From the NCBI GenBank assembly GCA_023437225.1, contig JAEZGS010000016.1, positions 186,001 through 250,000 on the forward strand: a DNA stretch of 64,000 bases, in the 5' to 3' direction. Below, piece by piece: positions 42,464-51,494 of the stretch. The DNA comes from Bacteroidota bacterium (GTDB lineage: Bacteria > Bacteroidota > Bacteroidia > Chitinophagales > Chitinophagaceae). The notes under the pieces are model-generated. The model did not search any database. It saw only the letters and a program-made list of their open reading frames with translations, and was not told where the DNA came from. The translations under genes were made by a program, and so were the position numbers. Positions within the stretch are counted from its first letter, which is position 1. Every line of letters begins with the position of its first letter.

Positions 42464-43117
42464 TTACGTGGCTGGTATCGGTTGGTGTTCGAGTTCGCGA
42501 TAATCTCTGATATAGGCAAGGACATTTTTGTAATTGGCGAAGTCTTCCTTTTCATGCATGAGCGTGATCACGATCGATTTCATGCCCGCATTGTCCGCCG
42601 CTTCAACGCCTTTTGGAGCATCTTCAAAGACGATGCAGTTGGCAGCTGGCACTCCCAATTGTTTCGCGCATTGCTGGTATGTTTCCGGGTTAGGTTTACT
42701 GTGTGTGACATCATCTGCACTCACAATCGCGGAAAAATAATGGCGGATGTTCAAACCATCCAATACAAAGTCAATGTTGAAGCGGATTGCCGCCGAACCG
42801 ATGGCCATTGGGATGCCTTGATCGTGGGCCTGCCTGAGGAATTGGTCAAGCCCTGGTATCAATCTAAGATGTGGCCGGAATTTTTCCTGGTAGGTTTTTT
42901 CCTTTTCAATACTCATCGATCTTTTCTCCGCTTCACTGAATCTGCCGGGAAAGATCCGTTCGAGCAATTCGTCGTTTTTTCCATAGCATTCGTTGCGCAT
43001 TTGTTCAAGCGTCAGATCTGCACCAAGATCATTGAGTATCTGATGCCATGCATGTATGTGATACTGCATGTCGTCGATCATTGTGCCGTTAAGGTCGAAT
43101 AGGAATGCGGGTTTCAA
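42464..43117 (-). CDS. HAD superfamily hydrolase, beta-phosphoglucomutase-like, with altered motif I
   Basis: A 217-residue HAD protein with an alpha-helical C1 cap. Motif I reads 'FDLNGTMID': the nucleophile Asp8 is present, but the usual second aspartate (general acid/base, D-x-D) is asparagine at residue 10. Motif II Ser is in 'MAIGSAA', motif III Lys in 'KPNPETY', and motif IV in 'FEDAPKGVEAA'. It follows the transketolase genes by 20 bases and is probably the last gene of the arabinose operon, where it could act on a sugar phosphate. Real activity is uncertain because of the Asp-to-Asn change. Confidence 0.85.
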   Translation of the reverse strand: MKPAFLFDLNGTMIDDMQYHIHAWHQILNDLGADLTLEQMRNECYGKNDELLERIFPGRFSEAEKRSMSIEKEKTYQEKFRPHLRLIPGLDQFLRQAHDQGIPMAIGSAAIRFNIDFVLDGLNIRHYFSAIVSADDVTHSKPNPETYQQCAKQLGVPAANCIVFEDAPKGVEAADNAGMKSIVITLMHEKEDFANYKNVLAYIRDYRELEHQPIPAT

Positions 43118-43137
43118 TTTTGTAATATGCTAATTTT

Positions 43138-44100
43138 CTATTTCCTGTTCTTCCTCTCTATGGCCGCAATTGCCTTTTCTACGATGCTGTTGGCTGTTAA
43201 TCCATACTTTTCGAGAAGTTCTGACGGCTTTCCACTTTCGCCGAAGCTGTCGTCAACAGCAACATATTCCAATGGCTTTGGATCATATTTTATCAACGTC
43301 TGTGCAATGCTGTCTCCCAATCCGCCAATTCGGTTATGTTCTTCTGCACTTACTGCACAACCGGTTTTTGCAACGGATGCCAGCAACAGTTCATCATCAA
43401 GTGGTTTTATTGTATGAATGTTGATGATCTCTGCATTGATACCTTTTTCTGCAAGGATTTCTCCTGCTTCAATTGCAGGCCATACAAGATGACCCGTCGC
43501 AAAGATGCTCACATCGGTTCCTTCATTGAGAACAATCCCTTTACCGATCTCAAAGTTCTGGTCGGCGGGAGTGAAATTCGGAACTACCGGTCTTCCAAAT
43601 CTTAAATACACCGGTCCTTCATGATCGGCGATTGCAATAGTTGCAGCAACCGTCTGATTATAATCACATGGATTGATCACTACCATTCCCGGCAGCATTT
43701 TCATCATACCAACATCTTCCAGGATCTGGTGTGTTGCACCATCTTCACCTAATGTAAGCCCGTGGTGTGATGCGCAGATCTTTACGTTCTTGCCTGAATA
43801 TGCAATCGACTGGCGGATCTGATCATAGACGCGACCTGTTGAAAAATTTGCAAAGGTCCCTGTAAATGGGATCTTTCCACCGATTGTAAGACCGGCGGCA
43901 ATACTCATCATATTCGCTTCTGCAATTCCTACCTGGAAATAGCGCTCCGGATGGTTCTTGATAAAATCGTTCATTTTCAATGAGCCTGCCAGGTCAGCAC
44001 ATAATGCAACTACATTGGGATGCGTTTGTCCGAGTCTTTTCAATCCTTCGCCAAAGCCGGAACGTGTATCTTTCTTATCAGTAAATGTGAACTTCTTCAT
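43138..44100 (-). CDS. Transketolase, C-terminal subunit
   Basis: A 320-residue half-transketolase with the pyrimidine-binding domain ('GEDGATHQILEDVGMMKMLPGM' region) and the C-terminal domain. With the preceding gene it should form one thiamine-diphosphate enzyme that moves two-carbon units between pentose and triose/hexose phosphates. Split transketolases are common in Bacteroidota and Firmicutes. It lies 20 bases after the N-terminal half; both follow the arabinose genes and would use the xylulose-5-phosphate made from arabinose. Confidence 0.93.
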   Translation of the reverse strand: MKKFTFTDKKDTRSGFGEGLKRLGQTHPNVVALCADLAGSLKMNDFIKNHPERYFQVGIAEANMMSIAAGLTIGGKIPFTGTFANFSTGRVYDQIRQSIAYSGKNVKICASHHGLTLGEDGATHQILEDVGMMKMLPGMVVINPCDYNQTVAATIAIADHEGPVYLRFGRPVVPNFTPADQNFEIGKGIVLNEGTDVSIFATGHLVWPAIEAGEILAEKGINAEIINIHTIKPLDDELLLASVAKTGCAVSAEEHNRIGGLGDSIAQTLIKYDPKPLEYVAVDDSFGESGKPSELLEKYGLTANSIVEKAIAAIERKNRK

Positions 44101-44120
44101 GAATCAATGTTGAGGGATTA

Positions 44121-44987
44121 TTAATAGTCGCCAAGCGTTTCTTCTAACTGGCCAAGCGCTTTTGCCAGTTGTTCATCATTGGGTGCAATGCCGTGCCAGT
44201 GGTGACTTCCCATCATGAAATCCACGCCTGCGCCCATTTCCGTTTTAGCCATGATCGCTACAGGGCCATCTGTTTCCCTGCACAATGCTTTTGCTTTTTC
44301 AACGGTAGCGATAACTTCTTCGAGATTGTTTCCATCCATGTGTAAAACAGTCCATCCAAACGCTTCGTACTTCTTTCCAAGATCCCGGTTGTCCATTACT
44401 TCAACGGTCGGGCCGTCGATCTGTTGACCGTTGATGTCCACGATGGCTACAAGGTTGTTGATCTTGTGATGTGGCGCAAACTGCGCTGCTTCCCAGATCT
44501 GACCTTCGTTTTGTTCTCCATCACCCATGAGAACAAAAATGAAATGTTCATCGTTATTCAATCGCTTTGCGAGAGCCGCACCGCACGCAACCGACAATCC
44601 CTGGCCAAGAGAACCGCTGGCAATGCGTATCCCCGGTAAATGTTCATGGGTTGCAGGATGACCCTGTAACCTTGAACTTAACTTGCGAAATGTGGCCAGT
44701 TCTTTCGTATCAAAATATCCTCTGCGCGATAATACGCTGTAAAAAAGAGGGGAGATATGTCCATTGGAAAGAAAGAAAAGGTCTTCGCCGATGCCGTCCA
44801 TATCGAAGCGGAGCAAACCGTTTTCGCCTTTTTCTTCTTTGATGTCCATTACCGAAAAATAAAGAGCCGTAACAATATCTGCACAGCCCAGAGAACCACC
44901 CGGGTGGCCGGATTGACAGCCATGTACCATCCTCACAATATCTCTGCGGACTTGTGTGGCGACCTTGGCAAGTTGATTGATTTCCAT
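44121..44987 (-). CDS. Transketolase, N-terminal subunit
   Basis: A 288-residue protein holding the thiamine-diphosphate pyrophosphate-binding domain: 'GHPGGSLG' near residue 28, and 'GDGEQNEGQIWEA' with the following Asn-containing segment as the Mg2+/ThDP motif. It pairs with the C-terminal subunit directly downstream. It is separated from the upstream symporter gene by about 95 bases containing a strong hairpin, which may lower transcription into the transketolase genes. Confidence 0.94.
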   Translation of the reverse strand: MEINQLAKVATQVRRDIVRMVHGCQSGHPGGSLGCADIVTALYFSVMDIKEEKGENGLLRFDMDGIGEDLFFLSNGHISPLFYSVLSRRGYFDTKELATFRKLSSRLQGHPATHEHLPGIRIASGSLGQGLSVACGAALAKRLNNDEHFIFVLMGDGEQNEGQIWEAAQFAPHHKINNLVAIVDINGQQIDGPTVEVMDNRDLGKKYEAFGWTVLHMDGNNLEEVIATVEKAKALCRETDGPVAIMAKTEMGAGVDFMMGSHHWHGIAPNDEQLAKALGQLEETLGDY

Positions 44988-45007
44988 TATTCAGAGTTTA
45001 TAAGAAA

Positions 45008-45029
45008 GGGGTTGCAGAGTTGCAACCCC
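45008..45029 (-). terminator. Strong hairpin inside the arabinose operon (possible partial terminator)
   Basis: A perfect 9-bp GC-rich stem (45008-45016 with 45021-45029) with a 4-nt loop lies between the symporter stop and the tkt start. On the minus strand it is followed by TTTCTTAT, a weak T tract, so termination may be partial. Confidence 0.6.
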
Positions 45030-45083
45030 TCCTTTTTGCGAGGCAAATATATGTTTTTCGGAAAATCCGTTTACACGAAGTTG

Positions 45084-46793
45084 TTACCAGAATTTAATGT
45101 ACAAAGCGGCCAGTACCATCAGGATCAAAACGATCAAAACAATCGTTTGTGGCTTGAGTTTGAACATTTCAGTATCGAGTTCGAACGCTTTCGGGTTGAT
45201 CTTCGGTCCTGCCAGGCTTATAGCGATCATGATGGCCATGGTGAAAAAGAAAGCCCAGCCCATACAAATGAGGAACGGTATCTGGTAAACCTCCCTGGCT
45301 TCGCCACCTACCATCTCCGTAGTCTTATAAGCAGTGTAAAGCCAGGTTTCATTTCCAAACCACTCCGGCGCATACACGTTAAATACAACAGAAAGGATAA
45401 AACCAGTCAGAACCCCCGCTATTGCGGCTGCACCTGTAGTGCGTTTCCAGAACATCCCCAGTATGAACATGGCAAATACGCCGGGACTGATAAAGCCAGT
45501 GTATTTTTGAATGAATGTGAATCCGCCTTCACCCCCAATTCCAAGCAAATCCTCCCACGTGAAGATCAATGCGATCACTGTTGATACAACAACAGTCATG
45601 CGACCGATCCACACCATTTGTTTTTCCGTAGAGTTCTTGTTGAAATATTTCTTTGAAATGTCCAGCGTGAAAATTGTTGATATACTGTTTAGCTTTCCGG
45701 CGAGTGAAGCAACGATCGCTGCGGTGAGTGCGGCAACAGATAATCCTTTCAGACCGCTGGGTAAGAAACTTAAGATTGCGGAGTAAGCACCGTCCTTGCT
45801 TCCATTGGCAAGTTGCGGAAGGTCTCCGTTCTTGTATAACACATATGCTGCAATACCCGGAAGCATTACAATAACCGGCATCATCAATTTCAGGAAGGCC
45901 GCGAATAAAATACCTGTGCGTGCTGTGTTCAAATCTGCTCCCAGTGCGCGTTGTGTAATGTATTGATTACATCCCCAGTAGTTAAGGTTCACGATCCACT
46001 GTCCCGCAAAATACATCGCAATACCCGGAAGTACGAGGTATTTATCTACATCGATCTGTGGACTGTCGGCGGTTGGTTTATCAAGTATCATTTTGAAATG
46101 CCCGGGCGCTTCCTTAAGCAATTGATTGAAACCTGCTATTGCATTTTTTCCCAATCCGAAGCTCTCGCTCACAAGGGTAAGGGCCATATACGTAGTTGCA
46201 AGACCACCAATGATCAATACTGCAACCTGTATCACATCGGTATACCCAATCACTTTCATACCTCCCAATGTGATCACCAATGCAAATGCCGCAAGGCCCA
46301 GCATGATAATGTGAAGATAATCGCCACCGACCAGCCCATTGATGGCAATGGCGCCCAGATAAAGGATGGATGTAAGGTTCACAAACACATACAGGAATAA
46401 CCAGAATATAGCCATGATCAATGCCACCGTTTCGTTGTAACGGCGTGTGAGAAATTGCGGCATGGTATATATCTTGTTCTTAAGATAGATCGGGATAAAC
46501 CATACGGCGATGATAACAAGGGCAAGCGCCGCGATCCATTCATATGCAGCAACTGCGATTCCCACAAAAAAACCTTCGCCGCTCATACCGATGAATTGTT
46601 CTGCCGAAATGTTCGATGCAATCAGCGATGCGCCTATCGCCCACCAGGTGAGTGAACCCTCTGCAAGAAAGAAGTCTTTTGTATCTGTCTGCAGTTTCTG
46701 TTTCCTCTTATAGATCCAGTATCCATAAGAAGCAACAATTAAGAAATAGATGATGAACACAATGTAGTCGGCCAATACAAGACTTTTCTCCAT
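45084..46793 (-). CDS. Sodium:solute symporter (SSS family), probable arabinose transporter
   Basis: A 569-residue inner-membrane protein with about 14 helices, related to SglT/SGLT sugar symporters. Family features include 'WWAIGASLIASNISAEQFIGMSG' near residue 50 and 'NLNYWGCNQYITQR' near residue 270, which matches sugar transporters of the group. Location between araA and transketolase indicates L-arabinose as substrate. It is 37 bases after araA. Substrate assignment is inferred from context only. Confidence 0.9.
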   Translation of the reverse strand: MEKSLVLADYIVFIIYFLIVASYGYWIYKRKQKLQTDTKDFFLAEGSLTWWAIGASLIASNISAEQFIGMSGEGFFVGIAVAAYEWIAALALVIIAVWFIPIYLKNKIYTMPQFLTRRYNETVALIMAIFWLFLYVFVNLTSILYLGAIAINGLVGGDYLHIIMLGLAAFALVITLGGMKVIGYTDVIQVAVLIIGGLATTYMALTLVSESFGLGKNAIAGFNQLLKEAPGHFKMILDKPTADSPQIDVDKYLVLPGIAMYFAGQWIVNLNYWGCNQYITQRALGADLNTARTGILFAAFLKLMMPVIVMLPGIAAYVLYKNGDLPQLANGSKDGAYSAILSFLPSGLKGLSVAALTAAIVASLAGKLNSISTIFTLDISKKYFNKNSTEKQMVWIGRMTVVVSTVIALIFTWEDLLGIGGEGGFTFIQKYTGFISPGVFAMFILGMFWKRTTGAAAIAGVLTGFILSVVFNVYAPEWFGNETWLYTAYKTTEMVGGEAREVYQIPFLICMGWAFFFTMAIMIAISLAGPKINPKAFELDTEMFKLKPQTIVLIVLILMVLAALYIKFW

Positions 46794-46830
46794 AGCAATC
46801 TTCGTTAATATTAATTAGGGTTATGAACTG

Positions 46831-48318
46831 CTAGCTGTAATACATTTCATTCCAGCGAAGCTCGTTTTTAAGTTGATACAGGGACGTATTTTTACCGATC
46901 AAAACCATTTCAACGCCTGCCATTGAAGCGAGATCCTCAATGTGTTCAGCAGTAAGATTTTGCGAATATACGGTATGATGCGCCCCGCCTGCATAGATCC
47001 AGGCAGCGCAGCCATCTTTCATTGATGGCAGCGGTTTCCAGAGGACTCTGGCAACAGGTAGCCTGGGGAGCTTTTCTTCCGGAGCAATCGCTTCAACTTC
47101 ATTGACAATAAAGCGAAAACGGTTTCCCAGGTCGATGAGACTTACATTCATAGCAGCCCCGGCTGCCGTGTCAAATACTAGTCGTACCGGATCAGCTTTA
47201 CCGCCAATTCCAAGTGGATGAATTTCGCAGGAAGGCTTCTGCGCCGCAATAGATGGGCATATCTCAAGCATATGCGCACCTAAAACCTGGTGATTTCCGG
47301 GTGCAAAATGATATGTGTAATCTTCCATAAATGAGTTGCCACCGACAAGTCCTTCAGCCATTACCTTAAGGGTACGTGTTAACGCTGCTGTTTTCCAGTC
47401 GCCCTCGGCACCAAAGCCATATCCATCCGCCATCAGTCTCTGCGTAGCGATACCCGGAAGTTGAACCATTCCATGCAGGTCCTCGAAAGTGTTCGTGAAG
47501 GCGCCGAATCCTCCATGCTCTAAGAATCTTCGTAAGCCGATCTCTATACGAGCTGCTTCTTTAAGCGATGAATGTTGCCCGCCGCTTGATTTTAGCGAAT
47601 CAGCAACATCATACAGATCCTGGTATTCTTCTATCAGTCGATCTATATCGGCGTCGCTTGTTTCATTGATGACCTTTACAAGATCGCCTACACCATACGT
47701 ATTTACAGAAAATCCAAAGCGCATTTCTGCCTCCACTTTATCGCCCTCGGTTACTGCTACCTGCCGCATGTTATCACCAAAGCGCGCAATGCGCAGATGC
47801 TGCATTTCATGAAAACCAGCAGCGGCCCGGCTCCAGATGTCTATGGATCGTTGCACCTCTTCATCCTCCCAATGTCCCACAACAACTTTGCGATTCAGTC
47901 GCATCCTTGTCATGATATGTCCAAACTCCCTGTCGCCATGCGCACTTTGATTCAGGTTCATAAAATTCATATCGATGGCACTCCATGGAATATCGCGATT
48001 GAATTGAGTATGCAAATGGAGTATAGGTTTTTGTAGCGACTTCAATCCCCTGATCCACATTTTTGCTGGGGAGAATGTGTGCATCCACGTGATCACGCCA
48101 ATGCAATCGTTATCATTATTTGCTTCGCGACAAATCCTTGTTATTTCATCGGGCGTAGTTAATACCGGTTTGTAAACAATATGCACCGGAATAAATGATG
48201 AAGCATTTATTGCTTCTGCGATCTGCTGCGAATGCTCCGCCACCTGTTGCAGGGTTTCTTCTCCATACAGGTGCTGACTGCCTGTAAGGAACCAGATGTT
48301 TAATGATTCATAGTTCAT
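46831..48318 (-). CDS. araA: L-arabinose isomerase
   Basis: Converts L-arabinose to L-ribulose in the cytoplasm using Mn2+. The 495-residue length is typical. Signatures are 'WFLTGSQHLYGEE' at the N-terminus, 'GVITWMHTFSPAKMWI', 'GYGFGAEGDWKTAAL' (metal-binding Glu), 'FMEDYTYHF' (second Glu) and 'AGGAHHTVYS' near the end. It follows araD by 29 bases and precedes the symporter by 37 in a tight operon. Confidence 0.98.
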   Translation of the reverse strand: MNYESLNIWFLTGSQHLYGEETLQQVAEHSQQIAEAINASSFIPVHIVYKPVLTTPDEITRICREANNDNDCIGVITWMHTFSPAKMWIRGLKSLQKPILHLHTQFNRDIPWSAIDMNFMNLNQSAHGDREFGHIMTRMRLNRKVVVGHWEDEEVQRSIDIWSRAAAGFHEMQHLRIARFGDNMRQVAVTEGDKVEAEMRFGFSVNTYGVGDLVKVINETSDADIDRLIEEYQDLYDVADSLKSSGGQHSSLKEAARIEIGLRRFLEHGGFGAFTNTFEDLHGMVQLPGIATQRLMADGYGFGAEGDWKTAALTRTLKVMAEGLVGGNSFMEDYTYHFAPGNHQVLGAHMLEICPSIAAQKPSCEIHPLGIGGKADPVRLVFDTAAGAAMNVSLIDLGNRFRFIVNEVEAIAPEEKLPRLPVARVLWKPLPSMKDGCAAWIYAGGAHHTVYSQNLTAEHIEDLASMAGVEMVLIGKNTSLYQLKNELRWNEMYYS

Positions 48319-48347
48319 ATAATGAAATTGGTGAAATGTTGAAAGTA

Positions 48348-49049
48348 TCAGGAATTTCCATAATAGGCGTCAGGCCCGTGTTTGCGTTGATAATGTTTTT
48401 TGATCAATGCTTCTTTAAGTCGTGGTGCATTCGGATGAATCGATTCTGTCAGCCATGCCATTCGTGCAATCTCTTCAAGAACAGCTGCATGATATACTGC
48501 CTTTTCAGAGTTTGCTCCCCATGCAAATGGCGCATGATTTCCCACAAGCATCATCTGCACTTCAAGCGGATCAAGTTGCCGATCTTTAAAACAATTTATT
48601 ATTTGATAGCCTGTTTCTAACTCGTAATTGCCTGCGATCATATCATCATTCATTGGCGCAGCGCAGGGAATGTCGACAGTTAAATGATCTGCGTGCGTTG
48701 TACCAAAAACAGGAATGTCTCGTTGTGCCTGTGCCCACGCAGTGGCATAGGTTGAATGCGTATGTACGATCGATCCAATTCCTTTCCAGTGTTTGTAAAG
48801 AACCGCATGGGTAAGCGTATCGGATGATGGACGAAGTGTCCCTTCGATCACGTTGCCCTCGAGGTCAACGATCACCATCTTATCAGCATGTAATTCATCA
48901 TAAGCTACTCCACTGGGCTTGATTGCGAAAACATTTCTATGTGGATCCAGGACGCTCACATTACCAAACGTAAACATTACCAGGTTCAGCCGCGTTAATT
49001 GCATGTTTGCCTTATATGCCTGCTCCCTGATCTGTTGGAATTCGCTCAT
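48348..49049 (-). CDS. araD: L-ribulose-5-phosphate 4-epimerase
   Basis: Converts L-ribulose-5-phosphate to D-xylulose-5-phosphate; a zinc-dependent class II aldolase-like enzyme of 233 residues. Metal ligands are in 'VHTHSTYATAWAQ' and the downstream 'ANSEKAVYHAA'; 'FGTTHADH' is typical. The ATG at 49049 gives the canonical start and lies 38 bases inside the 3' end of araB, in a different frame, so translation is likely coupled. The frame is open to 49082, but the extra residues do not match the family. Confidence 0.96.
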   Translation of the reverse strand: MSEFQQIREQAYKANMQLTRLNLVMFTFGNVSVLDPHRNVFAIKPSGVAYDELHADKMVIVDLEGNVIEGTLRPSSDTLTHAVLYKHWKGIGSIVHTHSTYATAWAQAQRDIPVFGTTHADHLTVDIPCAAPMNDDMIAGNYELETGYQIINCFKDRQLDPLEVQMMLVGNHAPFAWGANSEKAVYHAAVLEEIARMAWLTESIHPNAPRLKEALIKKHYQRKHGPDAYYGNS

Positions 49050-50724
49050 TGGATTGAATGGTTTGTGATTCAATAAATGCACCCAATTGCTGGTACTTTA
49101 TATAGCGACTTGCATAAAACGAAACGCGATGTTCGTTCGGATAATAAGTAGTATCAAAGCCTGAACCCATTGAATTCATTGCTTCATGCACCGTAGGATA
49201 GATATTGGCTACTGTTGCTGCAAACATCGCGGCACCAGCTGCGCAGGTTTGATCCGACTTATGCACGCGGATGGGCATGTTAAGCACATCTGCCATCATT
49301 TGCATTACGTAGGGCGACTTCTTCGCTACGCCTCCTAATCCGATTACTCCTTTTACCGCAACTCCATTTGCAAGTATTCGCTCGACAATACTGCGAGCGC
49401 CAAAACATGTGGCCTCTACAATTGAACGGAATATTTTTGGCGCATTGGAACCCAGGCTTATTCCGGTTATTGCACCTTTTAGTGTTTGATTGGCATCCGG
49501 CGTTCTTCTTCCATTCATCCAGTCAACCGCAAGTTCGTCATCTTCGTGAAGGGGCAGTGTCGACGCCGCCTCTGAGAGACCGGTTAGTATAGAATCTTCG
49601 ATAGATTGAGCCCATGCCTGGTTTTGCGGCTGACCGTTTTCAGTTTCCGGAATAAGGTTTCGTAATGGCCATGCCAGTAAATCGCGGAACCATGCGAAAG
49701 CATCGCCAAATGCTGATTGACCAGCCTCGAGCCCGACCATTCCCGGAATAACTGAACCATCCACCTGTCCACAGATCCCCTTTACCAAAGTGCCATCCAT
49801 TTCCTCTGCTGGTGCTACCAACATATCGCAGGTGGAGGTGCCCATCACTTTACTAAGAACGAATGGTTCTATTTGTCCACCCACTGCGCCCATATGTGCG
49901 TCAAATGCACCCACTCCCACGAGCACATTCTCTGGCAATCCCAATCGCCCTGCCCACTCAGCACTGATCGTACCCGCTGAGGTATCGGATGTGTAGGTGA
50001 ATCCCGACATTCGATCAGTAAATCCATCGAGTAGGGGGTCAAGCGTGGCAAAAAATTCATTGGGAGGCCATCCGCCGAACGATTCAGACCAGAGTGCTTT
50101 GTGGCCTGCAGCGCAACGGCTGCGTTTGATCTGGCCCGCATCTGTGCCTCCTGTCAGAAGGAACGGTATCCAGTCGCAATGTTCTACCCAGGTATATAGC
50201 TGATCGTGAATGGAAGCGTCCTGTCGTAAAGCCCTTAGTAGCTTTGCCCAGTACCATTCGGAACTATAAATGCCTCCAACAAATTGAAGATAGTTGGTGT
50301 CAAACTTTTTGGCATGTTCATTTATTTCACTCGCTTCGCCCACAGCAGTATGATCTTTCCATAAAAAGAACATGGCATCAGGGTGTGAATCAAATTCGGG
50401 TTTTAATGCGAGCGGTATGCCTGAGCGGTCTACTGCCACAGGTGTTGAACCTGTTGTATCTACTGAAATTGCACGTATGTTCGGGGCAACATCGCTGCCT
50501 GCATTTTCAACCGCCTGTCGTATTGTATATTCAAGTCCTTCTACGTAATCAAGGGGATGTTGTCTGAATTGGTTGATGGCTGCATTGCAGTATAGCCCTT
50601 TTTTCCAACGCGGATAAAAATAAACGGATTGAGCGATTTCGCTTCCGTTTGCGGCATCGAGAATAACAGTTCTTACGGAATCGGTACCGTAGTCGACACC
50701 GATCACAAAGTTTTCTTTTCCCAT
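49012..50724 (-). CDS. araB: Ribulokinase
   Basis: Phosphorylates L-ribulose with ATP. The 570-residue FGGY kinase has the phosphate-binding 'VDYGTDSVRT' near residue 9, 'AVDTTGSTPV'-type 'SVDTTGSTPV', 'GVGAFDAHMG' and the C-terminal 'GLGGVAKKSPYVMQMMADV'. The ATG at 50724 is preferred over 50745. It is the first enzyme gene after araR and its upstream region holds a large palindrome that is probably the AraR operator. It overlaps araD by 38 bases. Confidence 0.97.
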   Translation of the reverse strand: MGKENFVIGVDYGTDSVRTVILDAANGSEIAQSVYFYPRWKKGLYCNAAINQFRQHPLDYVEGLEYTIRQAVENAGSDVAPNIRAISVDTTGSTPVAVDRSGIPLALKPEFDSHPDAMFFLWKDHTAVGEASEINEHAKKFDTNYLQFVGGIYSSEWYWAKLLRALRQDASIHDQLYTWVEHCDWIPFLLTGGTDAGQIKRSRCAAGHKALWSESFGGWPPNEFFATLDPLLDGFTDRMSGFTYTSDTSAGTISAEWAGRLGLPENVLVGVGAFDAHMGAVGGQIEPFVLSKVMGTSTCDMLVAPAEEMDGTLVKGICGQVDGSVIPGMVGLEAGQSAFGDAFAWFRDLLAWPLRNLIPETENGQPQNQAWAQSIEDSILTGLSEAASTLPLHEDDELAVDWMNGRRTPDANQTLKGAITGISLGSNAPKIFRSIVEATCFGARSIVERILANGVAVKGVIGLGGVAKKSPYVMQMMADVLNMPIRVHKSDQTCAAGAAMFAATVANIYPTVHEAMNSMGSGFDTTYYPNEHRVSFYASRYIKYQQLGAFIESQTIQSNERIPTDQGAGI

Positions 50725-50737
50725 ATAGCAGCAAATA

Positions 50738-50779
50738 ATTGTCAAATTAACACTTTATCGAAACCAAAGTGTTGACAAT
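50738..50779. promoter_or_regulatory. Palindromic operator between araR and araB (probable AraR site)
   Basis: Inverted repeats AACACTTT (50749-50756) and AAAGTGTT (50766-50773) are separated by 9 bases. They are flanked by a second pair, ATTGTC (50738-50743) and GACAAT (50774-50779). It fills most of the 59-base gap between araR and araB, so a bound dimer would control the araBDA transcript. Confidence 0.75.
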
Positions 50780-50783
50780 GATC

Positions 50784-51494
50784 TTAATTAGGTAAAAAAT
50801 CGTTTGCGTTTGGAATGATATTAAGAAAAGTCTGAAGATTCTTCTGGTACTTACGCTTATCCAGTTTGTACAGGTAAGCACCTTTCTTGGAAGAGCTGCG
50901 CTCTTTATCTTTCAGTTTTATGAGCAGGCTCGTAGATAATAGTTTCCTGGAAAAATTCCTTTTATCAAATTCCGTTTCATATACAGATTCGTACAAACTT
51001 TGCAGACTTGGCAGAGTGAAGCGATCCGGCAATAATTCAAACAGCAACGGATGCAATGCCGCTTTATATTTCAGCTTCGTCTTGGCCATGTTTACCATTT
51101 CCCGATGGTCAAAGATCAACGCAGGCAGCTTATTGACACTAAACCACTCGGGATGAAACTGCGAGTTTATGCGCGTTTCATATCTATGTATGTCTATCAG
51201 GGCGAAGTAGGCTACGGAAACCGTACGTTCAATGGGATCCCGGTTTATTCCTCCAAACGCATGCATTTGTTCCATGTATACACCGGAGAGGCCGGTAAGT
51301 TCAAGCAGGATGCGGTTTGCAGCATCTTCAAAACTTTCCTCTTTACGCACAAATCCACCCATAAGACTCCATCGTCCCTTCTCAGGTTCGAAACCTCTCT
51401 TGATCAATAATAGTTTAAGTTCTTCACCATCGAATCCGAAAATGATACAATCGATCGCAACCAATACTCGACTTTGTTTTTGATACTTGTTCAT
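50784..51494 (-). CDS. araR: Nudix-type L-arabinose repressor (AraR of Bacteroidota)
   Basis: A 236-residue protein with an N-terminal Nudix domain (about 10-150) and a C-terminal winged helix (about 160-225) with a basic end. This is the architecture of the Nudix-related AraR described in Bacteroides, where arabinose releases it from DNA. The Nudix box is degenerate: after 'GGFVRKEESFEDAA' the usual REUXEE reads 'RILLEL', losing metal-binding glutamates, so hydrolysis is unlikely and the domain probably just senses sugar. The ATG at 51494 is preferred over 51545. It starts the arabinose gene series. Confidence 0.9.
   Translation of the reverse strand: MNKYQKQSRVLVAIDCIIFGFDGEELKLLLIKRGFEPEKGRWSLMGGFVRKEESFEDAANRILLELTGLSGVYMEQMHAFGGINRDPIERTVSVAYFALIDIHRYETRINSQFHPEWFSVNKLPALIFDHREMVNMAKTKLKYKAALHPLLFELLPDRFTLPSLQSLYESVYETEFDKRNFSRKLLSTSLLIKLKDKERSSSKKGAYLYKLDKRKYQKNLQTFLNIIPNANDFLPN

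Noticed and set aside
42482..43102. 206-codon plus-strand frame opposite the HAD gene
   Set aside because: It mirrors conserved HAD motifs on the other strand; composition is not protein-like for this genome.
44757..45584. 275-codon plus-strand frame across the transketolase-symporter gap
   Set aside because: It is antisense to two conserved genes, crosses the strong hairpin, and shows no family features.
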